A DNA stretch of 25,854 bases from a virus. Position 1 is the stretch's first letter, and every line of letters begins with the position of its first letter. Below the pieces are notes generated by a model. It searched no databases. It saw only the letters and a list, made by a program, of their open reading frames with translations, and was not told where the DNA came from. Positions 16,815 to 23,123 of this stretch are shown piece by piece. The stretch spans positions 1 to 25,854 of the IMG/VR virus record IMGVR_UViG_3300034167_000054. One strand, written 5' to 3'. A program made the translations under genes and the position numbers.

Positions 16815-17056
16815 TCGACCACCGAGTGCTTTCCGTAGTGGACAATCTTGGGTGCCTTAGGTTCCACACGGATGTCATCACCACACCCAAGGTTCACCAA
16901 GCGAACCTCAAGCTCACGGATCCGAGCGAACTGCTTCTTCTCTTTCTCCGCGTAGTAATCAAGTTCAGCCAGGATGTCGGACATTAGGTTGTCTGAGACA
17001 ATCCCTAACCGGCGGCTGTCCTCTACACGGGCTATCAATGTTTGTGGCTTTGGCAT
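16811..17056 (-). CDS. Unknown 81-residue protein with a central helix
   Basis: I do not recognise this protein. The first 25 residues are mixed (MPKPQTLIARVEDSRRLGIV). Residues about 26-58 form a charged helix likely to be a short coiled coil (DILAELDYYAEKEKKQFARI then RELEVRLVNLG). The C-terminus is basic and probably flexible. It begins 11 bases after the stop of a 32-residue membrane peptide and ends overlapping the diphosphohydrolase-like gene by four bases. Only a weak GAAAG lies before the ATG. It is real by frame, position and coupling rather than by homology. Confidence 0.68.
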   Translation of the reverse strand: MPKPQTLIARVEDSRRLGIVSDNLMSDILAELDYYAEKEKKQFARIRELEVRLVNLGCGDDIRVEPKAPKIVHYGKHSVVE

Positions 17057-17067
17057 TGCAGATACTT

Positions 17068-17166
17068 TCAGTAATCGGGTGAACTGTCGATGATGAAGAA
17101 CAAGAGAGTGCTACAGGCCGCTAAGAACGCGATAGCAAGCCCAAAGTGAAGGAGAAAATCAAGCAT
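17068..17166 (-). CDS. 32-residue single-pass membrane peptide
   Basis: A short frame starts at an ATG eight bases inside the end of the exonuclease gene. It reads MLDFLLHFGLAIAFLAACST followed by LLFFIIDSSPDY. Residues 4-26 form one hydrophobic helix, and the C-terminus is short and acidic. GGGAG lies seven bases upstream of the ATG, a good ribosome binding site within the exonuclease codons. Without this ORF the gap between exonuclease and the next gene would be about 100 bases, unusual in this tightly packed region. Function is unknown: possibilities include a small holin, pinholin or host-membrane effector. Confidence 0.6.
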   Translation of the reverse strand: MLDFLLHFGLAIAFLAACSTLLFFIIDSSPDY

Positions 17167-17893
17167 GGCTTGGCTCCCATAGACGAACGCGACCCGTCTT
17201 CTTGACATAGTCACCCTTGCGAAGGATGTAGGCACACCGGGCTTGAGTAATGGCTACCGATGCTGAGAGCCCTGCTTTTGCATAGGTCTCCACAACACCC
17301 GCCCAACCACCCTCATCAACGATCTTCTCTGCCCGCACTGGACCAATGCCTGGGCACCCTGGGTACCCATCGACTCTGTCGCCGGTGAGCGTTTGGATCA
17401 GATGGGTTCTATTGGCATCCGCAGGGGTAACTGTGATCACACCGGCATCAGGGTTGTTGGGGTTGAACCAACGACCGGGGATGGTCTTCATGTCCTTATC
17501 AGCGGAGACAATGATGGACTTGGTCTTGCCTGTTGCGTAGATGCCCATGACATCATCAGCCTCAAGGTTCTTCCAGGTCTGGCAAGGCCAACACTCATTG
17601 ATGTAAGCGCGGAGCTCCACGAAGCAGATGGGCTTACGGGTTGCCTTACGATTTGATTTGTACTCCGGGTACACACCCTTTCGGAAGTTCGTGTGATCCG
17701 TAAAGCAGACTGTGTAGGAGTCTCCCCCAAGTTTCTCAACGAACTCCACGATGTCTACATCAACCCGACTCTTAGCCTCAGCGAAGTCTGAGTGGAGCGT
17801 GAAGAAGTCATCACCCCAGTTGATCACCTTCTCTACCGAGGCGGCTGCTGTGTATGCGAGGATGTCACCATCGATAACAATATGTGTCTTCAT
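17159..17893 (-). CDS. 5'-3' exonuclease, gp6-like (FEN/PIN family)
   Basis: The 244-residue protein has the motifs of the flap endonuclease family in order: IDGDILAY with Asp8/Asp10, FRKGVYPEYKSNRK (70-83) with the basic phosphate-binding residues, LEADDVMG (110-117), SADKDMKTIPG (130-140), LTGDRVDGYPG (169-179) and a helix-3-turn-helix segment CPGIGPVRAEKIV (180-192). These acidic clusters bind the two metal ions. T7 gp6 removes RNA primers and, with the phage endonuclease, degrades host DNA to recycle nucleotides. The length is below T7 gp6 (300). The start overlaps the previous gene by four bases; the end overlaps a 32-residue membrane peptide. Confidence 0.93.
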   Translation of the reverse strand: MKTHIVIDGDILAYTAAASVEKVINWGDDFFTLHSDFAEAKSRVDVDIVEFVEKLGGDSYTVCFTDHTNFRKGVYPEYKSNRKATRKPICFVELRAYINECWPCQTWKNLEADDVMGIYATGKTKSIIVSADKDMKTIPGRWFNPNNPDAGVITVTPADANRTHLIQTLTGDRVDGYPGCPGIGPVRAEKIVDEGGWAGVVETYAKAGLSASVAITQARCAYILRKGDYVKKTGRVRLWEPSHA

Positions 17894-18120
17894 GTCTCGT
17901 CCCTACCATCTCGCTCTTCAGAATTAGTAATCATGTTCCGCACCCGCATTGAGAGCATCTCAGTCATCCCCAGCATCTCGGGAGCACTCCCATTGGTTTC
18001 CATAACGATTGCATAGGTGGTCTTGGATCTGTTCTGGTACCCAAAGAACACGAAGCAATCCATGCGCTTATCGATCTCTTCGAGTAGTTCTGTGGTGCTT
18101 GCAAGTTCAAGGTCTTTCAT
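17890..18120 (-). CDS. Unknown 76-residue protein between homing endonuclease and exonuclease
   Basis: I do not recognise this protein. It reads MKDLELASTTELLEEIDKRM, then CFVFFGYQNRSKTTYAIVME, then a helical, Met-rich C-terminal half (EMLGMTEMLSMRVRNMI). The likely fold is alpha-beta-alpha, soluble. The frame runs open further upstream, but the ATG at 18120 overlaps the homing endonuclease stop by four bases (ATGA) and has AAGGA six bases before it. Its stop overlaps the exonuclease start in the same way. If the endonuclease is a later insertion, this gene now takes its ribosome binding site from the end of that gene. Confidence 0.7.
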   Translation of the reverse strand: MKDLELASTTELLEEIDKRMDCFVFFGYQNRSKTTYAIVMETNGSAPEMLGMTEMLSMRVRNMITNSEERDGRDET

Positions 18121-18542
18121 GAAGATTCCTTTCCGTAGTCGATTCGCTTCAATGACTTGATGCGCTGTATCAGTTGCTTCCGTTGCTCTGACCCTGGAGG
18201 CCAAGTGCGGATCTGTGTCATCAAGGATGCTTGGGTTCGCTTCTCAATGAGGTAAGGCGAGACCATCAGGGCAGCATTGATTGCGTTGTCTCCATCAACG
18301 ACCCACTCCCAGGCTGTACGGGCGTTGGGGTTGGTGGTGGACTTGCGGCGGATGCTTCCGCCCCATTCCTTCTTGAGCGCAGCGAGTACCCCTGGAAATG
18401 TGTTCGAGACACATAGGCGCGCATTGCCCTTGCGGTAGAGCGCAAAGGATCCTTCACCATCGATATAGCCAGCCAGATAAGCAATCCAGTTGCTCCTTTC
18501 AATGAGTCTCGGCCCATGAAGCCCCGGTACGGAACTCACCAT
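18117..18542 (-). CDS. LAGLIDADG homing endonuclease, single motif
   Basis: The frame contains IAYLAGYIDGEGSFALYRKG, a clear single LAGLIDADG motif with Glu at the catalytic acid position, followed by a basic beta region (GGSIRRKSTTN), W.W.V.G, and SPYLIEKRTQASLM, which matches the later part of the family domain. Single-motif members act as homodimers that cut long DNA sites and copy their own gene. It lies directly after the DNA polymerase gene. The start is unclear. The ATG at 18542 gives 141 residues but lies inside the polymerase and lacks a ribosome binding site. A strong AAAGGAG at 18493-18499 sits seven bases before an in-frame ATT at 18485, which would give 122 residues. Confidence 0.82.
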   Translation of the reverse strand: MVSSVPGLHGPRLIERSNWIAYLAGYIDGEGSFALYRKGNARLCVSNTFPGVLAALKKEWGGSIRRKSTTNPNARTAWEWVVDGDNAINAALMVSPYLIEKRTQASLMTQIRTWPPGSEQRKQLIQRIKSLKRIDYGKESS

Positions 18543-20280
18543 CGAGGGCACACCGGAAGCCAAGGGTTTCCCCTGCTGACTTGATGCAACCAACGGCACT
18601 GGTGCCAATGTGGTCTTCGAGACCCCGACGGCATTCGATTTGGAACTCATCATGGATCCATCCGATGACTGCATAGTCTTTCCCCCATTCGAGATTTGCC
18701 CAGGACATATTCTGAACGAAGTGCAAGAGTGCTTGCTTCATAATGACTGCACCGGCAGACTGAAGCAGTGTGTTCAATGCTGCGTGTTCTGAGCGGATAG
18801 GTAGATGTCTGCCATCGAGACCAATCAGGTACCCACGCTTCGATGCTGCTGATACGCAGTCTTTGAGAACCTTGTAGGCACCCACCTTCTTCTCAAAGGA
18901 ACCCCGGAGCCGCTTGCCTTCCTTCACGCCACCACCAACGGTCATGCCTAACTTGAGATCACCGGCTCCATAGATCATTGCATAGATCAGAGTCTTAGCG
19001 ATGTTCCGCTTCTCTTCAAGATCTGCATTGTGCTTATCCCGCTTAGTCCCTGGTGCAACGATGCCGAATGCAATCGCGTTCGTCCAATGGATGTCACCCT
19101 CAAGTACAGCCTTGCAGTAGAGACCATCGTCATAAGCATGGAGGAAGTGGGATAGGCAGCGAAGCTCTAGCCCCGAAGCATCAGCACCAACGAGTACCCA
19201 GTTGGGACGGGGACCAAAGAGGCTTCGACACTCCTTGCCATAGGGTGACCTTGAGGCAGGAACCTGCGCCATGTTGGGCTTACTGTGGGTTGCTCTGCCG
19301 GTGACTGCACCATTGGTATTGATGCGGCCATGGATGACTCCATTGCGGGACAACTTCACCCATGCTTCCTCACCCTCACCGATCTGCCCAAGACGCTTCA
19401 CGATCAGTAGGTACTCACATAGAAGTTTGGCTTCCGGATAAGGGAGCTTTGAGAGCACCGCCTCGTCGATCTTTGGTTGCCCTGAGGGAGTCACCTCCTC
19501 CGCTTGCCACCCGTAGAGTTCATTAAGACCTCTCGCAATGTCCATACGAGACCCTGGGTTGAATACAGCGGTCTTCACCTTGGTCTTCATCTGAATCATC
19601 TTGGCAGGGAAGACCTTCACCAACTGTTCCTTGAGATCCACCCGCTTGATCAGTAGTTGCGCGGTGAGCCTGTCAGCACCAGGGCGATCAAAGTGCCACC
19701 CTGCTCTCTCAATGCGTTGGCAGATGCGAGCGACCCCTAGTTCCAACTCAACGGCCTTCGGTGCAGGACCCTGTGCAATCAGGTGCTGATAGAGAGCCAG
19801 GGTGACCTTGGTATCTACTTCGCAGTAGTCCTGCATCTCCTGAGTCCATGCTGACCAATCAGCGTTCTCACCGTAGGTGTCCTTGAGGAGACCAAGACGC
19901 TGCCCCCATGCCTTGAGGCTGTGGCTACCAATCAGTTCCTTGTTGAATCCAACACGCTTCCAATCATCATTGCGGAGGTCTGGGTAGACCAAGCGAGAGA
20001 GTGTCAGGGTGTCAAGGATCTTCTTGGTTGGAATGAATCCAAGGAGTTGTTGAAGGATCGGTAGATCGAAGCCAATGATGTTCTGACCGATGATGCAAGA
20101 GGCTTCTTGGAGAACCTTGATGGAAGCACCATGACCTGAGGCAAGACTTGTAGATGTAAGGATGGCTCCGGTATTCGCATCACGGGTGACGATGCACCAG
20201 ATCCTTGTGGAGGCATCGAGTGAATCGGTCTCGATATCGAAGACCACAGAAGTGTCCAAAGTATTTGGACTATTGCTCAT
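18499..20280 (-). CDS. DNA polymerase, family A, gp5-like, with 3'-5' exonuclease
   Basis: The 593-residue protein has the proofreading motifs Exo I DIETDS (Asp15, Glu17), Exo II NIIGFD (Asp72) and Exo III YCEVD (Tyr152, Asp156). The polymerase motifs are A DASGLELR (Asp367), B KRNIAKTLIY (Arg425, Lys429, Tyr433) and C HDE (543-545). It ends GASWAETH, typical of the group. T7 gp5 has 704 residues. The shortfall lies mainly before VFNPGSR at 239, where T7 carries its roughly 75-residue thioredoxin-binding loop; here only about 13 residues separate the corresponding helix end from that motif. It replicates the phage genome together with the primase-helicase and SSB. Start overlaps the preceding gene by four bases. 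Confidence 0.96.
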   Translation of the reverse strand: MSNSPNTLDTSVVFDIETDSLDASTRIWCIVTRDANTGAILTSTSLASGHGASIKVLQEASCIIGQNIIGFDLPILQQLLGFIPTKKILDTLTLSRLVYPDLRNDDWKRVGFNKELIGSHSLKAWGQRLGLLKDTYGENADWSAWTQEMQDYCEVDTKVTLALYQHLIAQGPAPKAVELELGVARICQRIERAGWHFDRPGADRLTAQLLIKRVDLKEQLVKVFPAKMIQMKTKVKTAVFNPGSRMDIARGLNELYGWQAEEVTPSGQPKIDEAVLSKLPYPEAKLLCEYLLIVKRLGQIGEGEEAWVKLSRNGVIHGRINTNGAVTGRATHSKPNMAQVPASRSPYGKECRSLFGPRPNWVLVGADASGLELRCLSHFLHAYDDGLYCKAVLEGDIHWTNAIAFGIVAPGTKRDKHNADLEEKRNIAKTLIYAMIYGAGDLKLGMTVGGGVKEGKRLRGSFEKKVGAYKVLKDCVSAASKRGYLIGLDGRHLPIRSEHAALNTLLQSAGAVIMKQALLHFVQNMSWANLEWGKDYAVIGWIHDEFQIECRRGLEDHIGTSAVGCIKSAGETLGFRCALDGEFRTGASWAETH

Positions 20281-20564
20281 GGTTCTTGTTCACTCCCGAT
20301 CCAGAGCCGAAGGTCTGCTGCTGTGCCCCGGTGGAGAATCCCTGGTGTCCCTGCTCCCATACCAGCACCTTCAATGTTGAAGCTGACCCACTCTGCTGCT
20401 TCCTCATCAGTCATGCCCTGCTTGACGAATACACTGCACAGCTTCGGGTAGCTGTAGATCACTACAGGTGGATAGCCACACCGATCAATGAAGCCGATGA
20501 CGGCCTTGTCTGCTCCGTCAATCCACAAGGTCTCAGCACTTTCCTTCTTTGCGGATTTATCCAT
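20277..20564 (-). CDS. Small conserved protein upstream of DNA polymerase
   Basis: A protein of 95 residues from ATG (98 from a TTG at 20573). It contains GADKAVIGFIDRCGYPPVVI, then MTDEEAAEWVSFNIEGAGMG, then GTPGILHRG. I recall the pattern of an RCG...I.Y near the start and M..EEA.E...FN..GA..G..TP as a widespread phage protein of unknown function. It is probably a small alpha-beta protein. Neither start has an obvious ribosome binding site; a TATAAT box ends only 12 bases before the ATG, so the message could be nearly leaderless. The stop overlaps the polymerase start by four bases. Confidence 0.78.
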   Translation of the reverse strand: MDKSAKKESAETLWIDGADKAVIGFIDRCGYPPVVIYSYPKLCSVFVKQGMTDEEAAEWVSFNIEGAGMGAGTPGILHRGTAADLRLWIGSEQEP

Positions 20565-20576
20565 GTTGGTCAACTA

Positions 20577-20604
20577 ATTATAAGTGACGCTTTCGCCAAG
20601 GCAA
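20577..20604 (-). promoter_or_regulatory. Candidate sigma70-type promoter before the DNA polymerase pair
   Basis: On the transcribed strand TTGCCT (20599-20604) and a perfect TATAAT (20577-20582) are separated by 16 bases. The -35 box matches four of six consensus positions. The predicted start would lie near 20570, only a few bases before the ATG of the next gene. It also overlaps the hairpin at 20600-20616. It could be chance in a short AT-rich gap. Confidence 0.35.
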
Positions 20605-20630
20605 TAGTGCATTGCCGTGGATTTCCACGG
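20600..20630 (-). promoter_or_regulatory. Two abutting hairpins after the primase-helicase stop
   Basis: Two perfect six-base-pair stems lie back to back: CCGTGG-AAAT-CCACGG (20615-20630) and GGCAAT-GCACT-ATTGCC (20600-20616). They share two G residues, so both cannot be complete at once. The first begins two bases after the primase-helicase stop. No T run follows, so an RNA processing or stability element is more likely than a terminator. Confidence 0.5.
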
Positions 20631-20632
20631 AA

Positions 20633-22231
20633 TTAGAAGGGAGCTTCTTCGACCTCTTGAGCAGGATCGAACATGACACATTCAGTTAAGCGACCAGTCT
20701 CCTTGTCGTACTCAAGTGCCATGCAGCACCCTGTCTCACCTGTGTAGCGACACTTCAGAACACGCACTCTCGTTTGGTTCTTATTCTCGCCCTGTTGGTT
20801 CCGCTCAAGGGCGATGACTGAATCACTCAGTTGAGCAATACTCTGAGAAGACCTGAGGTGTGACAGACTTACTTCACCGCCCTCTTCATGGCTGCGCCCA
20901 TCGATACGCTTCAGGTGGCACACAACAAACAGGGTGATACCTGTCTCCTCCACTAGGGTGCGGAGCTTGGTCATCAGGTTGTCCAACATCCGCCGCTCAT
21001 CACCTTGCCCATCATTGAGCCCGGATACTGCAATGGATATGTGGTCGAGTACTACAGCCTTGCACCCAAGTCCCTTACCCATGTAGCGGATGCGGTCGAG
21101 GAGGTTCTGACCCTCGGTACTCCCGAAGTGGTCATAGAGGAACACCTGTCCAGCAGCGAAGACTTTGTCAAAGGAGTCCCGTAGTTCCTTCGGGTCAGCC
21201 CCGAGGTGGAGCCGCTTGTTCGCTTCGAGACTCATCAGGCCAATAGCGGTACGCGCTACAGATTCCTCAAGGGCGATGTAGCCCACGGGTATCCCTGCTT
21301 TGATTAGGCTGAACGCGAGTTCACGGCAGAACTGGCTCTTGCCTACACCTGTACCGGCGGTGACTGTGACGAGTTCCCCTGGACGGATCCCATGGAGCAT
21401 GGCCGACAGAGGAGCCCATGGGTATGGGATGCCTTCGGTTGCATCGAATGCTTGGATGCGCTCCCAGATGTCGTTGGCTGAAACGATGCCATCAGGACGA
21501 AATGGTGGTGCTGTCCATATGGCATCAATCAGTTGCTTCGCCTTACCACCCTTGAGGCACTCGTTGGCATCCTTCAGGGGCAAGCGGGCTATGAAGGCTT
21601 TCCCGGGACTCAATACCTTGGCACATTCCTTGGCAGCGAGTTGCCCTGGTTCATCCATATCAAAGGCGAAGACCACCCGGTCAAACCCCTCCAACCAATC
21701 GAGGCTCTTTGCCACTGCCTTGGGTGCCGATTGGGCACCATTGGGTACCGATACCACCGGCCACTTGTGATCCTGCATCTGAGACAGGCTCATGGCATCG
21801 ATCTCACCCTCGGTCACTACCACCATGCGCCCACTACCGGCGAAGCGGTGTTGCCCAAAGAGCACCATTTGAGTGGCATCACCCAAGATACGGAACTGCT
21901 TGTCAGCGGTACGGATCTTCTGAGCAATGATCTCCCCTGATGCGTTGCGGTACTGCGCTACCTGTACGGGTACACCAAGGTGCTCACCGATACCGTAGTT
22001 CCATGATCGGCAGGTTTCCTCGGAGAGACCTCTACGCTCAAGTGTCACATATTCGGTTTCAATCATTGCTGCGAAGTCCTTCCGCTGTGGGGTTGGCGCG
22101 GTAGTTCCATCACCACGCTCATGGTGCTTGCATCCAAAGCAGAATCCGTGACCATCGGAGTAACGCGCTAGGTTGTTCTTGGAGCCACAGGCCGGACAAG
22201 GTTCATGGCGCAAGAAGGAAGCTTCAGTCAC
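20633..22231 (-). CDS. Primase-helicase, gp4-like
   Basis: This 532-residue bifunctional protein compares with 566 in T7 gp4. In order: zinc ribbon with Cys12, Cys15, Cys31, Cys34; TOPRIM primase motifs EGEIDA (141-146) and DMDEPG (191-196); RecA-type helicase with Walker A AGTGVGKS (292-299), Walker B VVLDHI (393-398), a CHLKR segment near 438-442 and a likely arginine finger in KCRYTGETG (Arg495). The C-terminus EVEEAPF is acidic and ends in Phe, like the T7 tail that contacts polymerase. It synthesises primers and unwinds DNA at the fork. Start is GTG, overlapping the previous gene by eight bases. An ATG at 22066 (Met56), ten bases after GGAAGGA, could give a helicase-only form as in T7 gp4B. 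Confidence 0.96.
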   Translation of the reverse strand: MTEASFLRHEPCPACGSKNNLARYSDGHGFCFGCKHHERGDGTTAPTPQRKDFAAMIETEYVTLERRGLSEETCRSWNYGIGEHLGVPVQVAQYRNASGEIIAQKIRTADKQFRILGDATQMVLFGQHRFAGSGRMVVVTEGEIDAMSLSQMQDHKWPVVSVPNGAQSAPKAVAKSLDWLEGFDRVVFAFDMDEPGQLAAKECAKVLSPGKAFIARLPLKDANECLKGGKAKQLIDAIWTAPPFRPDGIVSANDIWERIQAFDATEGIPYPWAPLSAMLHGIRPGELVTVTAGTGVGKSQFCRELAFSLIKAGIPVGYIALEESVARTAIGLMSLEANKRLHLGADPKELRDSFDKVFAAGQVFLYDHFGSTEGQNLLDRIRYMGKGLGCKAVVLDHISIAVSGLNDGQGDERRMLDNLMTKLRTLVEETGITLFVVCHLKRIDGRSHEEGGEVSLSHLRSSQSIAQLSDSVIALERNQQGENKNQTRVRVLKCRYTGETGCCMALEYDKETGRLTECVMFDPAQEVEEAPF

Positions 22232-22499
22232 GGAACTGATCTCCCGGGGTAACTACTGCCACTCGATCTCCGTCAATCCAAGTGCAAGACACCGTTTCTC
22301 CAAGGTGCTTTACGAGTGCCAAGGCATCCTCGCGGTACACGGGTAACCACTTCTCCGCTGATGATGATCCTTTACCTGGTGCCCCTGCTAGGAGCCGACG
22401 AATTGTCACACCGGCACCGTAGGGGTAGTCACCTTCAAGTGCGTAGAACGACACTGTGATCAGGGATCCACCACCTCGGTACTTGATGATGTCTTTCAT
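22224..22499 (-). CDS. Unknown 91-residue protein before primase-helicase
   Basis: I do not recognise this protein. It contains YRGGGSLITVSFYALEGDYP, a GAPGKGSSSAEKW loop, EDALALVKHLGE and CTWIDGDRVAVVTPGDQF, suggesting a small alpha-beta domain of mainly strands. There is no signal peptide or membrane segment. Start and stop overlap neighbours by four and eight bases, so it is translated within the SSB to primase unit. In T7 this place holds the amidase gp3.5, to which it shows no motif similarity: no zinc-binding His/Cys set is visible. Confidence 0.68.
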   Translation of the reverse strand: MKDIIKYRGGGSLITVSFYALEGDYPYGAGVTIRRLLAGAPGKGSSSAEKWLPVYREDALALVKHLGETVSCTWIDGDRVAVVTPGDQFRD

Positions 22500-22756
22500 G
22501 CTTCCAGCGCGTAGTTGCTGCGTGATGGTGCAGGAGTTCGATTAGGTGTGATGCGGTCATCGAGTAGAGGCATCTGCCCAACAAGTGTTGAGAGGAAGAT
22601 GCGGAGTGAGCGGATCTCTACGCGATCCAAGGTTGCAAAGGTGTCTGATCCAAACTCGATCTTCAGTTCACCACTCGACTCCGAGACTTGGCAGAAGGAA
22701 GGCTGACTCGGATCATCACTGACCAACCGTGGGTTGAACACTTGCTTGTAAGCCAT
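22496..22756 (-). CDS. Unknown 86-residue protein overlapping the nuclease gene
   Basis: I do not recognise this protein. It reads MAYKQVFNPRLVSDDPSQPS then LKIEFGSDTFATLDRVEIRS and LRIFLSTLVGQMPLLD, with a Pro/Arg-rich tail. The middle looks like a short strand pair followed by a helix. Its first 41 bases overlap the end of the PD-(D/E)XK nuclease gene in a different frame; its stop overlaps the next start by four bases. No clear ribosome binding site is seen. An accessory role in DNA metabolism is suggested by position only. Confidence 0.65.
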   Translation of the reverse strand: MAYKQVFNPRLVSDDPSQPSFCQVSESSGELKIEFGSDTFATLDRVEIRSLRIFLSTLVGQMPLLDDRITPNRTPAPSRSNYALEA

Positions 22757-23123
22757 ATTGATTCGTTTCTGTTAGGTGCATCATGGAGCCCTGTTGCTCC
22801 TGCTGCGCTGCTGCTAATGACTGAATGAATGAAGGGGTGTCAGATAAACGCATCATCAACAACCATTCGCCGCGATCCCTACGCATCACAACAGCGGGAC
22901 ACTTCTTGCCCTTACTGTCCTTGATGGCCTGTTCGATGAAGTCATAAACAGCCAATGACTTCCGTAACTTCACCTCAAAGTGCAAGCCGCCGGTACCACC
23001 TAAGTCTGCCGAGAGGCTCCCGCTTGATTGGGCTGCCCGGAAGCAACCAGGGAGATTTAAGTGCTCCCTGATTGCATCCCGTGCATCCCGTTCCCCACGC
23101 TTCCCTCGTTCCCGGTTGTTCAT
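22716..23123 (-). CDS. PD-(D/E)XK endonuclease, resolvase-like, in the gp3 position
   Basis: The 135-residue protein begins NNRERGKRGERDARDAIREH, typical of Holliday-junction-resolvase-type PD-(D/E)XK nucleases (G.RGE...A...). It continues with SSGSLSADLGGTGGLHFEVK, giving Asp40, Glu50 and Lys52 as the probable metal-binding and catalytic residues. T7 gp3 (149 residues), in the same place between SSB and primase, resolves branched DNA during packaging and attacks host DNA; the same role is inferred here. The last 40 or so residues are Gln-rich and may be a flexible tail. Start shares one base with the SSB stop (TGATG). Confidence 0.85.
   Translation of the reverse strand: MNNRERGKRGERDARDAIREHLNLPGCFRAAQSSGSLSADLGGTGGLHFEVKLRKSLAVYDFIEQAIKDSKGKKCPAVVMRRDRGEWLLMMRLSDTPSFIQSLAAAQQEQQGSMMHLTETNQYGLQASVQPTVGQ

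Noticed and set aside
18121-18204. Upstream extension of the 76-residue protein to 18204
   Set aside because: It would overlap the endonuclease by 88 bases. The ATG at 18120 has a good ribosome binding site and the usual ATGA overlap.
18543-18674. Upstream extension of the homing endonuclease frame to an ATG at 18674
   Set aside because: The extra residues are low-complexity Ser/Val/Pro codons read out of frame through conserved polymerase sequence, so they are unlikely to be translated.
21300-21770. 156-residue plus-strand frame opposite the primase-helicase
   Set aside because: It lies wholly opposite conserved TOPRIM and helicase codons and shows no recognisable domain.
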